A stretch of DNA of 64,000 nucleotides from Floridanema evergladense (GCF_041929205.1 NZ_JBHFNT010000035.1); one strand, 5' to 3'. Counted from the stretch's first letter, positions 23,281 to 31,562 are shown. Made by a program: numbers and translations. Notes: generated from the sequence alone by a model not told the origin.

Positions 23281-23339
23281 CGATATGCTTACAGCAGGCT
23301 ACGCCAAAGCACCCTACCCCAAAATATGTGCGATCGCTT
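23281..23339 (+). repeat. 59-bp direct repeat, left copy
   Basis: The 59 bases are identical to 24519-24577. Key parts are TTACAGCAGGCTACGCC, then CACCCTACCCC and a terminal HIP1 octamer. The two copies, 1238 bp apart in the same orientation, exactly bracket a four-gene leftward cassette (23350-24449). This arrangement permits deletion or excision by homologous or site-specific recombination. The sequence also resembles dispersed cyanobacterial intergenic repeats. Confidence 0.85.
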
Positions 23340-23349
23340 TTATACAATT

Positions 23350-23517
23350 TCACTTCATCGAAACTTCTTTAAATTCACGCAGACGTTTTTCATACTTTTG
23401 TGCGAACGCCTCTCCCATCTCACAAAGTTCTCTAGCTTTCTGTTCAGTAACTTTCGCCAGTTCCAGCATTTCTCCCAGTTCTGCTAGTTGCTTTTCATTT
23501 AATTCCGGTTGTGTCAT
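23350..23517 (-). CDS. Small coiled-coil protein of the protease cassette
   Basis: The protein has 55 residues from ATG 23517 (MTQPELNEKQLAEL). It is a single charged helix (LELAKVTEQKARELCEMGEA, then QKYEKRLREFKEV), so a coiled coil is likely. It is last in the cassette, 37 bp after the 99-residue gene, and ends 10 bp before the left 59-bp repeat. Function unknown. Confidence 0.55.
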   Translation of the reverse strand: MTQPELNEKQLAELGEMLELAKVTEQKARELCEMGEAFAQKYEKRLREFKEVSMK

Positions 23518-23554
23518 AGCCAGTTTTCCAAACAAGTTTGAGCCTATTAGCATA

Positions 23555-23854
23555 TTACTGAGAAGCTAACTCCAATTCTTCAGCATAAAAATCACCAATC
23601 TCCACTGGAAATTTTAAACTCTTTCCCTCGCGCATCTGTGAAACCAGCTTATAGATTTCCACTCCCAAATTCTGATTAAATCTAAACAGATACAAAAAAT
23701 ATTCATCTCCTCTAATACCTTGAATCTGGCGATCGGCAATCGTAGCAGTTTCAACATTTAAAATAAATTCATGTTGCTCCGTACCAATTAACACTACAAC
23801 ATTGAAACCCAGATTTCTTGATGTAGATTCGATAGAAATAACTTGTGTTTTCAT
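23555..23854 (-). CDS. Hypothetical protein coupled to the protease gene, possible immunity partner
   Basis: The protein has 99 residues. It is strand-rich (GFNVVVLIGTEQHEFIL, DEYFLYLFRFNQNLGVEIY) with an acidic end. Its ATG overlaps the stop of the cysteine-protease gene by 4 bp. Small acidic proteins coupled behind papain-fold toxins are usually their immunity proteins, which is the inferred role here, but no family is recognised. Confidence 0.55.
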   Translation of the reverse strand: MKTQVISIESTSRNLGFNVVVLIGTEQHEFILNVETATIADRQIQGIRGDEYFLYLFRFNQNLGVEIYKLVSQMREGKSLKFPVEIGDFYAEELELASQ

Positions 23855-24327
23855 TGTTCTATCCAGTAAACAGCTTGTCCATTCCAGTATTCTAAAAAAT
23901 CATCTTTTCTCATCCTGTATTTTGTCCCATCCCAAGGATCGCGAATGAGAACAGTCTCATTGTAAATACCATCCACTACTACCATGTGTCCTATTCTAGC
24001 TCCTGCTCCCCAAAGTACAGCAATCCAAGACCCCGTAGCGTTTAAAGCATCGAAAGATGAAGTACTAACAAAGTTACCTAACCATTTTCCCCGATTATCT
24101 GGATTAAGTTGGTTAAGTGCATCTGCCAACAATTCAGGCCAAGTAGGTGATGTTGCTAGTTTTTCAATATCAGCTTGACTAATATTATTAATCCCTCGAC
24201 TTTTCAAGATCATTTCACCGCAGGCAGAACCGCAAGAGTGAATACTTTGTTGTTGTACAATGGCAGGGTCAGTAACTTCATCAATAACTCGCCAATTACC
24301 ACCCGCACCAGAAAGTTTAAGGTGCAT
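23851..24327 (-). CDS. Papain-like (C39-type) cysteine protease, possible toxin
   Basis: The protein has 158 residues. SIHSCGSACGEM carries the candidate nucleophile Cys, IGHMVVVDGI the His, and IRDPWDGTKY the Asp, in the order and spacing of papain-fold C39-like peptidases and papain-fold toxin domains. There is no signal peptide. It starts 5 bp after an RHH gene and overlaps the 99-residue gene, so all are one operon. A protease of this size without a secretion signal beside a DNA-binding antitoxin-like protein suggests a toxin module. A maturation or housekeeping peptidase is possible. Confidence 0.7.
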   Translation of the reverse strand: MHLKLSGAGGNWRVIDEVTDPAIVQQQSIHSCGSACGEMILKSRGINNISQADIEKLATSPTWPELLADALNQLNPDNRGKWLGNFVSTSSFDALNATGSWIAVLWGAGARIGHMVVVDGIYNETVLIRDPWDGTKYRMRKDDFLEYWNGQAVYWIEQ

Positions 24328-24332
24328 TTTGT

Positions 24333-24449
24333 TTAACTTATAACTACAAAATTCACTTTATTGATGTACTCACTCCGGTTTCCTCCCGAATGCCGATCGA
24401 GAAAAATCAAAACTTCATCATCAAGATCGATCGTTACTTGTTTAGTCAT
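24333..24449 (-). CDS. Small RHH antitoxin-like protein
   Basis: The protein has 38 residues: ATG 24449, TAA 24333-24335. TKQVTIDLDDEVLIFLDRH is the RHH strand and first helix, and GGNRSEYINKV the turn and start of the second helix, a pattern common in cyanobacterial ParD/CopG-type antitoxins. It is cut short: the second helix ends early and no toxin-binding tail follows, so it may be degraded by a frameshift or simply very small. It heads the protease cassette, 70 bp from the right 59-bp repeat. Confidence 0.6.
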   Translation of the reverse strand: MTKQVTIDLDDEVLIFLDRHSGGNRSEYINKVNFVVIS

Positions 24450-24518
24450 TTTTATTCTAGCCGATCACTTCTGGAAAGATTTTATCTTAAACTTTGGCTA
24501 TTAAACTTTGGCTATTAG

Positions 24519-24577
24519 CGATATGCTTACAGCAGGCTACGCCAAAGCACCCTACCCCAAAATATGTGCGATCGCTT
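24519..24577 (+). repeat. 59-bp direct repeat, right copy
   Basis: This copy is identical over 59 bases to 23281-23339 and in the same orientation. Homology ends abruptly on both sides. It stands just upstream of the RHH/protease cassette promoter region, so it could also contribute a promoter element. Confidence 0.85.
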
Positions 24578-24600
24578 CCTGAACATCACAACTTATCTAT

Positions 24601-24693
24601 TTAACTTCCGATTTCACATCCTTTTTTATCTAAGTAGCGTTGTCGCACTATCTGACAAAGTTCGATCATTCTTTGATATTGTTGATTTGACAA
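24601..24693 (-). pseudogene. Fragment related to the gene at 22685-22966
   Basis: The 30-residue frame from TTG 24693 reads NQQYQRMIELCQIVRQRYLD and stops at 24601. It matches the helix of the 93-residue protein near the integrase (KKQYARLLELTAIAKQRYLD), with the rest absent. This suggests a truncated duplicate left at the edge of the island. A real mini-protein is less likely because there is no ATG. Confidence 0.5.
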
Positions 24694-24708
24694 TTGGGTT
24701 ACATGACT

Positions 24709-25089
24709 TTACTTTAAACTATTTATTCCTTTAATTGCCATATAACTCAACAACCAATTAGCAGCTGTTGCTCTCCTAGCTTGTTCAGGACTAAATTCCC
24801 CGACTTTATAACCTTTAAAGCCCAATTTTTCCTTTAATAATTGTTTGTTTTCTTGGGGAATAGAACGAGTTAATTTAACTGTTGGGGGACGACAACCAAT
24901 AAAATCTGGAGGTTCGGGATATTCGTTTTTCCACTCATCAGCAACGGCGGAGTTATCCCATTTTCCGGTTGCTTCGTCGTAGCGATATCCTAAGTAATAC
25001 CAAAGTAGTTGGTTAACTGTTTGGGTGTCAATTTCTTCGTTGATAATTGACCAAATCGTTTCTGTGTTTAATGGTGGGAGGTTGGACAT
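24709..25089 (-). CDS. DUF1823 family protein
   Basis: The protein has 126 residues from ATG 25089 (MSNLPPLNTETIW). The upstream in-frame extension lies in an intergenic repeat and is not conserved. The family is restricted to cyanobacteria and plastid-bearing organisms. Conserved parts seen are WYYLGYRYD, EYPEPPDFIGCRPPTVKL, and LKEKLGFKGYKVGEF followed by RRATAANWLLSYM. Its function is not known. It marks the return to the core chromosome after the island. Confidence 0.85.
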   Translation of the reverse strand: MSNLPPLNTETIWSIINEEIDTQTVNQLLWYYLGYRYDEATGKWDNSAVADEWKNEYPEPPDFIGCRPPTVKLTRSIPQENKQLLKEKLGFKGYKVGEFSPEQARRATAANWLLSYMAIKGINSLK

Positions 25090-25098
25090 TTTTTTAGA

Positions 25099-25137
25099 AC
25101 GCAGATAAATGCAGATGAACGCAGATGAACGCAGATG
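25099..25137 (+). repeat. CGCAGATGAA-type tandem repeat
   Basis: Three to four copies of the unit GAACGCAGAT(G/AA) stand upstream of the DUF1823 gene, with a related CACAGATGCACACAGATG at 25182-25199. This is a short repeat found between genes in many bacteria. No function is assigned. Confidence 0.7.
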
Positions 25138-25219
25138 TTTATGAGAGTTTTTGGCTTCGGTTTCTATCTTAGTTTTTTTTACCACAGATGCACACAGATG
25201 ATTTTTTTAGATAGCTTGT

Positions 25220-26107
25220 TTAGACGAATTCGCCTTTGGCTATCATAATGGATTTTCCGCCGACAAATACTTCAATTCCTGTGTTGCTTCTTTGGGATTT
25301 TAGCAGTAGTAAAGAGGGTCTACCAATTTCATAACCTTGCTCAACTCTTACGTCAACTGGTTTTTCACCAAAATAATTATACTCTACTAAATACCCAGCT
25401 AAACAACCGTTAGCGCTACCTGTTGCGGGGTCTTCTGGTACACCCATATAATCAGCGAACATTCGCACGCTCAAATCATTTTCCGGCTTATTTGTTTCAG
25501 GACAAAAGACTAAAATTGCTTTAGCGTTTGTCTTACTCACTAAATCGAAATACTTATCTTGATTCACCTTAATTCGTTTCAAAGCTGCGTGATTTTTCAA
25601 AGGTACAATAATAAAAGGTACACCTGTAGAAACTTCTTCAATGGGATACCGAGAATCAATTTCCTCAACTTCCAACTTTAACACAGGTGCAAGTTGATTT
25701 GGCGAAAAACCCTGACCAAAAGTAGGAGTTCTCTGCTGCATCCACAACCATTCCACCCCATCATTCTGATAATTCAAAGTCACCGGAATTTGTCCCACCT
25801 TTAAATTTAAAACTACCTTTTCCACCGAACTTTTAATGATTTCCTGCTGTAAAATAAACGCAGTTCCCAAAGTCGGATGACCAGCAAAAGGTAACTCCTG
25901 TCCCGGCGTAAAAATTCTGACATTGTAACCACCATTTATCGCCTCATTAGAAGTAATAAAAGTCGTTTCCGAAAAATTCATTTCCTTAGCAATCTGCTGC
26001 ATTTCCTCATCAGAAAGATGCGCCACTCCATCACCAGCAAAAACAGCCAACTGATTACCAGCGTACCTTTCCTCAGCAAACACATCAACAATATAAAACT
26101 GTAACAT
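25220..26107 (-). CDS. PhzF-family isomerase
   Basis: The protein has 295 residues from ATG 26107. DVFAEERYAGNQLAVF, MNFSETTFI with the catalytic Glu, and FAGHPTLGTAFIL define the PhzF/DapF-like fold of two pseudo-symmetric halves. DPATGSANGCLAGYLVEY lies in the second half. PhzF proper isomerises dihydro-3-hydroxyanthranilate in phenazine synthesis, but cyanobacterial homologues stand alone and their substrate is unknown. It lies 85 bp downstream of trpE in the same direction, so a link to chorismate-derived aromatics is possible but not shown. Confidence 0.88.
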   Translation of the reverse strand: MLQFYIVDVFAEERYAGNQLAVFAGDGVAHLSDEEMQQIAKEMNFSETTFITSNEAINGGYNVRIFTPGQELPFAGHPTLGTAFILQQEIIKSSVEKVVLNLKVGQIPVTLNYQNDGVEWLWMQQRTPTFGQGFSPNQLAPVLKLEVEEIDSRYPIEEVSTGVPFIIVPLKNHAALKRIKVNQDKYFDLVSKTNAKAILVFCPETNKPENDLSVRMFADYMGVPEDPATGSANGCLAGYLVEYNYFGEKPVDVRVEQGYEIGRPSLLLLKSQRSNTGIEVFVGGKSIMIAKGEFV

Positions 26108-26192
26108 CACACCCCCTTTCTTCCTCTTCTCTTTGCGTCCTTCGCGTCTTACGTGCTACGCACACGCTACGCGAACGCGGTTCAAAAAAAAC

Positions 26193-27716
26193 CTACCTTA
26201 AACAGCGAATAGCTTCCAATAAACCCCGCGCCTTATTCAAAGTTTCCTCATATTCCTTTTCCGGGACAGAATCAGCAACTAAACCTGCGCCAGCTTGCAC
26301 AGAAACCGAATGCTTACCATTTCCCTCACTACGAACAACCATAGTTCTGATTGCGATCGCACTATTCAATTGTCCCTCAAAATCATAATAACCATAAACC
26401 CCAGAATAAGGCCCCCGACGACAACCTTCCAACTCAAAAATAATTTCCATTGCGCGAATTTTCGGCGCACCACTAACAGTTCCCGCTGGAAAACAAGCCT
26501 TCAACAAATCCCAAGCCGTCTTATTATTCCCCAACTTTCCAATCACATTACTAACGATGTGCATCACATGAGAATAACGCTCAATTACCATCAACTCATC
26601 AACAGTAACCGTACCACTTGCACAAACCCTACCTAAATCATTCCTGCCCAAATCAACCAACATAACGTGCTCGGCGACTTCCTTGGGATCTTGCAACAAC
26701 TCTTCACCCAAAGCCACATCTTCCGCAACAGTTTTACCCCGTTTTCTTGTCCCTGCAATAGGTCTTAAAGTCGCCACCAACTCACCTTCTGCGTCAAGTT
26801 CTGCCTTCACCATAACTTCAGGACTCGACCCAATAATTTGCCAATCACCAAAGTTAAAATAAGCCATATAAGGCGAAGGATTAATTAACCTTAAAGACCG
26901 ATAAAGTGCAAAAGGATCGCCAGAATATTCTGCCGTTAATCGCTGGGAAAGTACTACTTGAAAAATATCCCCAGCTTTAATGTAATCTTTTGCTTTTTGC
27001 ACATTTGCACAAAAATCTGCTTGGGAAATATTGCTAGTATAAGTAATTTCTCCCTCGCCAGTTCCGGGAGGTTTCCAAGCAATTAAAGTACTTTGCTGGG
27101 ATAAGGGAGATTGTAATTTATTCACTAGCTGGGAAACGCGATCGCAAGCCTGTTGATAAGCCTTTTCTAAATTTACATCAGGATCTCTTAAATCGGCGTA
27201 TGCGATCGCCCAAATCTTCCGTTTCACCTGATCGAAAATCAACAGATTATCCACCTGCATAAACAACCCATCAGGTAAATCTTTTTCCAAAGCAGGATAA
27301 ACCGGAACGCGAGGTTCAATCCACTTAATTAACTCATATCCCCAAAAACCAAACAACCCACCAATTCCCGGAGGTAACTGCGGTAATTTTACCGGACGAA
27401 CTTGTTTTAAACAATAAGTTAAAGCTTGAAAAGGATCGCCTTCAAAAACTACACTCGTTCCATCTCGATAAGTTTGCGTAGTTTTTTCTCCCCTTGCCTC
27501 CAAAATCCACAAAGGATCGCAACCTAACAAACTATAGCGCCCAATATTTTCGCCACCTTCCACAGATTCCAACAAAAAACTATAATTTTGTCCCGCACAA
27601 ACACGATACCAAGCAGAAACCGGAGTATCTAAATCAGCCACCCATTCTTGATAAACTGGGACAAAATTACCTTGTTTAGCTAATTCGGAAAACTGTTGAA
27701 AATCTGGAAATATCAT
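26193..27716 (-). CDS. trpE: Anthranilate synthase component I
   Basis: TrpE makes anthranilate from chorismate with the glutaminase partner TrpG, the first step of tryptophan synthesis. The protein has 507 residues from ATG 27716 (MIFPDFQQF). The feedback-site motif LLESVEGGENIGRYS is near residue 50. The chorismate-binding half shows GDIFQVVLSQR, PIAGTRKRGKT, LVDLGRNDLGRV, PAGTVSGAPKIRAMEII and AGAGLVADSVPEKEYEE. In Synechocystis trpE follows psaD, and here the same pair is kept with one extra gene inserted between them. Confidence 0.95.
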   Translation of the reverse strand: MIFPDFQQFSELAKQGNFVPVYQEWVADLDTPVSAWYRVCAGQNYSFLLESVEGGENIGRYSLLGCDPLWILEARGEKTTQTYRDGTSVVFEGDPFQALTYCLKQVRPVKLPQLPPGIGGLFGFWGYELIKWIEPRVPVYPALEKDLPDGLFMQVDNLLIFDQVKRKIWAIAYADLRDPDVNLEKAYQQACDRVSQLVNKLQSPLSQQSTLIAWKPPGTGEGEITYTSNISQADFCANVQKAKDYIKAGDIFQVVLSQRLTAEYSGDPFALYRSLRLINPSPYMAYFNFGDWQIIGSSPEVMVKAELDAEGELVATLRPIAGTRKRGKTVAEDVALGEELLQDPKEVAEHVMLVDLGRNDLGRVCASGTVTVDELMVIERYSHVMHIVSNVIGKLGNNKTAWDLLKACFPAGTVSGAPKIRAMEIIFELEGCRRGPYSGVYGYYDFEGQLNSAIAIRTMVVRSEGNGKHSVSVQAGAGLVADSVPEKEYEETLNKARGLLEAIRCLR

Positions 27717-27721
27717 AACTT

Positions 27722-28345
27722 TTACCTTTGGGATGGCAACCCATCTCGACAACCTGAAGTCTTAAATTTTTGTACCATTGGTGGTATATCTGGTCTATTC
27801 ATTCTAGCCCTATTCATAAATTCACTCATAGTTAGAGGAATTCTGGGATTCATATAAGGAGGTGTGACAAAGATATCCGGTTGATTATTTCTGACACTAG
27901 CTACTCCTAAATAATTTCCCTGTTTAATAATTACTTCTTTTCGATTAGTGCGAATTTCTCCATCAATTACATTGCCAAAAAATAATTCATTTTCCCCCAA
28001 ACCTTCATAAATTATACAAACACGACCTTTACTATTTCCCGGATAAACTAACAAACTTTCCTCATATCCTGACCAATATCCCAAAAAAGGCGCGACAATG
28101 CGATCGACTTTTGCCCAAGCTGAAACAAAAGAATTGTAGCGTTGTTTATCAGCTGAAATGCGAGAATCTTTAAATTCATTCTCATTTTCTCTGGTGCGAA
28201 TTTGTCCCCGCAACTTTTCTCGCAACCTCATCAATTCTGCATTTGTAGGATATCTTTCCGAATATGATTGAGCAAAAACTTGCCAAGAACATACATTTAA
28301 CGCAATTATACTCAATCCCAAACTAATTATTAATTTGCCATTCAT
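27722..28345 (-). CDS. Secreted hypothetical protein between psaD and trpE
   Basis: The protein has 207 residues from ATG 28345. A signal peptide is clear (LIISLGLSIIALNVCSW, cleavage after VFAQ). The mature part has a basic helical start (ELMRLREKLRGQIRTRENE), then an alternating strand region (LLVYPGNSKGRVCIIYEG, IKQGNYLGVASV). Two cysteines are far apart. It resembles small periplasmic proteins of cyanobacteria without known role. It ends 6 bp before trpE starts, so it is probably co-transcribed with trpE. Confidence 0.7.
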   Translation of the reverse strand: MNGKLIISLGLSIIALNVCSWQVFAQSYSERYPTNAELMRLREKLRGQIRTRENENEFKDSRISADKQRYNSFVSAWAKVDRIVAPFLGYWSGYEESLLVYPGNSKGRVCIIYEGLGENELFFGNVIDGEIRTNRKEVIIKQGNYLGVASVRNNQPDIFVTPPYMNPRIPLTMSEFMNRARMNRPDIPPMVQKFKTSGCRDGLPSQR

Positions 28346-28549
28346 TAACTTTTTTATTAACCACAAATGACCAATGACAAATAACACTAATAACTCAAGC
28401 CTCGGAAAGAATGTCCCCTCCAAGACTTGAGTAATTTAAGGGTAATGGACTATTGCCAATTTATTTGGACATTCCCTACAGATAATTTCTGCAAGATTCT
28501 TAGTTATTGAGGTTTTTTCACCCCATTCCCAAGCATTTTACCAGATTAA

Positions 28550-28563
28550 AAACCTGGAGGTTT
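28550..28563 (-). terminator. Candidate psaD terminator
   Basis: On the minus strand AAACCT-CC-AGGTTT is followed by TT and an AT-rich run, 44 nt after the psaD stop. The 6-bp stem is short and the loop only 2 nt, so the call is weak. Confidence 0.35.
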
Positions 28564-28606
28564 CCGTTTGTCCTGCGGCACCTTTTCCTAAAACAGTTTT
28601 GCTTAA

Positions 28607-29032
28607 CTAGGCGTTGTAAGTAGCTACACCGCTAAATTTCAGTTTTGCAGGTTCGGGATTTTGACCGATACTGCGGTCTTTCTTCCCATTGTATGGACGA
28701 CCTGGGTTCACTTTTTCAGGGAACACGCCATCCGCAGGATGCAAGTATTCGATTTCGCCGTTGGGGAAAACGCGGTAAATCTTGTAATTGTTGATTTTAA
28801 ATTTAGCGCGGAGTTGCTGACCGCCCAAAGCGATACATTGTTCCTTGCGGGCTAAGTATAGCAAGTTGTCGCCTTGAAGCATTACAGCAGCGCCACCAGT
28901 GGGCATTTCAAATACTTGTTCCTTGGGGCTAGTCCAAGTAATAGCGTACTTTTCTTCGGTTTCTGCTTTGCTCAGTAAGCCGCCTGTGCTGCCACCGAAC
29001 AGAGGTGCTTGTCCTTTAAGCTCTTCTGTCAT
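28607..29032 (-). CDS. psaD: Photosystem I subunit II
   Basis: PsaD is the stromal photosystem I subunit that docks ferredoxin and stabilises PsaC. The protein has 141 residues from ATG 29032 (MTEELKGQAPLFGG), the normal cyanobacterial start, preceded by AGAAAGGAA. Conserved parts are YAITWTSPKEQVFEMPTGGA, LARKEQCIALG and YRVFPNGEIEYLHPADGVFP. A 12-codon upstream extension is in frame but not conserved. High expression fits the strong ribosome site and the palindromic promoter region. Confidence 0.97.
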   Translation of the reverse strand: MTEELKGQAPLFGGSTGGLLSKAETEEKYAITWTSPKEQVFEMPTGGAAVMLQGDNLLYLARKEQCIALGGQQLRAKFKINNYKIYRVFPNGEIEYLHPADGVFPEKVNPGRPYNGKKDRSIGQNPEPAKLKFSGVATYNA

Positions 29033-29097
29033 AGGTTCCTTTCTGAACGTTTTAGGGAATCCTATCACTCTGTTAGCGCTAGTATTACTACTCTGAT

Positions 29098-29116
29098 AAG
29101 AACTGTAACAGTTCTT
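29098..29116 (-). promoter_or_regulatory. Inverted repeat and HLR1-like element upstream of psaD
   Basis: AAGAACTG (29098-29105) and CAGTTCTT (29109-29116) are separated by three bases, about 66 bp before the start codon. Read on the minus strand, GTTACAGT-TC-TTATCAGA partly matches the HLR1 direct repeat bound by RpaB in high-light-controlled photosystem I genes: the first half is good, the second degenerate. The regulatory role is inferred. Confidence 0.4.
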
Positions 29117-29128
29117 TAGGGTTTGGTC

Positions 29129-29379
29129 GGGGATTGGGGATTGGGGACTGGGGATTGGGGACTGGGGATTGGGGACTTGGGGATTGGGGACTGGGGTTTG
29201 GGGATTGGGGACTTGGGGAAATTATTTAACTCAAAACCTGGATCAGGATTTATGGATTTACATTCTGGATCAGGATTAAGGAACAGGATGAATCAAAAAA
29301 TCTAGTAAATCTGTAAATCCTGGTCAAAAACTTTCCCTCTTCCCCAGTCCCCAATCCCCAATCCCCAGTCCCCAGTCCC
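29129..29379. repeat. GGGGATTGGGGACT low-complexity block with inverted partner
   Basis: Positions 29129-29219 repeat GGGGATT/GGGGACT units, and 29341-29379 carry the complementary CCCCAGT/CCCCAAT units. About 120 bp of repeats such as TGGATCAGGATT lie between. Together with the psaD upstream region this fills the 347-bp gap to the histidine kinase gene. A long imperfect hairpin can form. The same family recurs at 44061, 59606 and 60445. Confidence 0.8.
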
Positions 29380-31431
29380 TCAGTTTGATTCTGCGATCGG
29401 CACTGTAAAATGAAACTGAGTGCCTCGATCCTTACCAGCGGACTCTGCCCAAATTTGACCGCCCCAAGCAGTGACTATTTGGCGACAAATTGCTAGTCCT
29501 AAACCTGTACCGCCTGTGGTGCGCCGCAATGCGCCTTCTTCTTGGTAAAATCGATCGAACACTCTCTCCAATCTATTCGGTTCAATCCCTCTTCCCGTAT
29601 CCGCTACTGTCACTTCCAACATTTGATTACCGTTGGTTTTAGCTTGAATCGTCACTTCTCCTTGGGGAGAGGTAAATTTACAGGCATTATCAAGCAGCTT
29701 ATTCAGCACCTCCACTAACCATTCCCCATCTGCTTGCACTAAGGGCAATTCAGCCGATACTTTGGTGGTAATTTGCGGTAATTCTTCCTTGGTACTTCGC
29801 ACTCTCGTACTGCTGAGGGCTAAGTCTACGCATTCTTGAACTTGTAAGGCTTCGGGATGCCATTCTACCCGACCGCTTTCTAGTTGGGAAAGGGTGAGAA
29901 AGTCTTGAATTAATTTCCGCATTCTTTCTGCATCAGACAATGCTGAACTCAACATTATCTGTTGCAAATCGGGGGGCATATCTGGTTCACTGGCTAAACT
30001 TTCCAGGCAAACTTGAATTGTGGATAATGGAGTTCGCAGTTCATGTCCGGTAATGGCAATCAGGTTGCTGCGCGTGCGTTCTAATGCTTCTAGTTGTTCG
30101 TTGAGGTCTTCTAGGTTAGTGTATGCTTCGGCTTGAATTAAGGCAACTCCGAGTTGAGATGCGATCGCTTCTGTTAACTCCAACGCCTCTTCTTCCCACT
30201 CATGAGGTACCACCCCACAATGGTGTAACTCCAACATCCCCAGCAATCTACCTTTATCCAACACTGGCACTAACAACCAAGAAATAATTCCAAACCGTTG
30301 CACCAAATTTTGCAATACTAGCGAATTTTGTACTCGCACATCTATCTGAGTGTTTGCCACATAAACTCGTTCCTGCTTCGTTACCACTTCCTGAAACAAA
30401 GGATTATCTTGTAACGGCCAATTTTCCCTTGCTAACGAAGAAACTCCATGACTCAAAAATTCATGGTGATTTGTGGCACATTTGTCTGTCTGTTTACAGC
30501 GATAAATCAAGCATCGACAAACCTGCATTGCTTGTCCTAACTCTTCGGCAGCTTTTGAAAGAATTTCATGAGTGTTGAGTGATTGCCGAATTGCTGCTGT
30601 AATTGAATTGACTAAGCGTTCTTTCCGTTCCTGTTCGCTAATTGATTTATAAGCTTTTAATAATTTATATTGACCTGCTTGCAAATAGGTAACTAAACGT
30701 TGTACGAAGGGATCGGGATTGGGAATTGGACATTCCGCTGCTTCATTAATTTTGGGTTTTGCTTCTTTTACTTGTAAAAACTGTTTTTGTGCCTGCTTAA
30801 TTTTACTCTTTAACTGCGGTCGGTAAGCTAAAATCCGCTTTAGTAATAATTCGGCAGCTTTTTTAGCTACTTGGCGATCGAACGTCCAAATCCCCTCAAA
30901 TCGGCGAGAAGTATCTATATCTAATAAATTTTCCTCTGATTCCGACAATGTTGCCACAGAGCATTCCTGACAGACAAGACAGCTGGCATACTGCTGTCCA
31001 ATCACTACCAAATGCCATTCCTGCGATAAGCTATCCTCTGGGTCGAAAGCTACCATCTCGTAGCGATCGTAACCGCTAGAAAAGCTAGTTTCTGGTGCCG
31101 CTAGTACGTAGATTTGCTCGCTTTTTTGGGCGATTCTCTGATATCGGTGCGCTTCCTGACGGTAAAAGCGTTCTTGCTGAAAACTCGCAATTACTAAAGG
31201 TGCGTCTGAACTCGCCAAAACTTGGTCTTCCATTGCGTGCGAAAGCGCCGTTAAGGAAGACTTAAAGTACATTTGAGGCCGCAAATCGGGCAGTCCTTGC
31301 AGCAAATCTCCCAGCACAGAATCGTTGATTATCATGGATTTCTTCGATCGAATCCCGGCAAAGTCCATGTCACAAGCAGCAAAGTCAGCTCCTTCCGAAT
31401 CGCTCAAATCATCTTCACCTAACAGATCCAT
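29380..31431 (-). CDS. DICT-GAF sensor histidine kinase
   Basis: The protein has 683 residues if ATG 31431 is used. An inner ATG at 31335 (MIINDSVLGDLL) would remove an acidic 32-residue lead and is also plausible. Domains in order are: DICT sensory domain (about 40-200, MYFKSSLTALSHAMEDQV), linker, GAF (about 285-435, with a Cys pair), HisKA with ITGHELRTPLSTIQ, and HATPase with VADTGRGIEP and GGTGLGLAICRQI. There is no membrane segment, so it is cytoplasmic. DICT domains are usually linked to light- or redox-type signalling in cyanobacteria. No response regulator is adjacent. Confidence 0.88.
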   Translation of the reverse strand: MDLLGEDDLSDSEGADFAACDMDFAGIRSKKSMIINDSVLGDLLQGLPDLRPQMYFKSSLTALSHAMEDQVLASSDAPLVIASFQQERFYRQEAHRYQRIAQKSEQIYVLAAPETSFSSGYDRYEMVAFDPEDSLSQEWHLVVIGQQYASCLVCQECSVATLSESEENLLDIDTSRRFEGIWTFDRQVAKKAAELLLKRILAYRPQLKSKIKQAQKQFLQVKEAKPKINEAAECPIPNPDPFVQRLVTYLQAGQYKLLKAYKSISEQERKERLVNSITAAIRQSLNTHEILSKAAEELGQAMQVCRCLIYRCKQTDKCATNHHEFLSHGVSSLARENWPLQDNPLFQEVVTKQERVYVANTQIDVRVQNSLVLQNLVQRFGIISWLLVPVLDKGRLLGMLELHHCGVVPHEWEEEALELTEAIASQLGVALIQAEAYTNLEDLNEQLEALERTRSNLIAITGHELRTPLSTIQVCLESLASEPDMPPDLQQIMLSSALSDAERMRKLIQDFLTLSQLESGRVEWHPEALQVQECVDLALSSTRVRSTKEELPQITTKVSAELPLVQADGEWLVEVLNKLLDNACKFTSPQGEVTIQAKTNGNQMLEVTVADTGRGIEPNRLERVFDRFYQEEGALRRTTGGTGLGLAICRQIVTAWGGQIWAESAGKDRGTQFHFTVPIAESN

Positions 31432-31562
31432 TCAGATTTTAGCCTAAAACAAATCTTGGTTCGCCCAATTTTCTCGATCGCTAACTGACTTCATTTCTAT
31501 TTTGAGCCAGAAGCGCTTCTCTGTGAAGTTGACAAACCGGAATCAAACTTGTTATCTTATAT

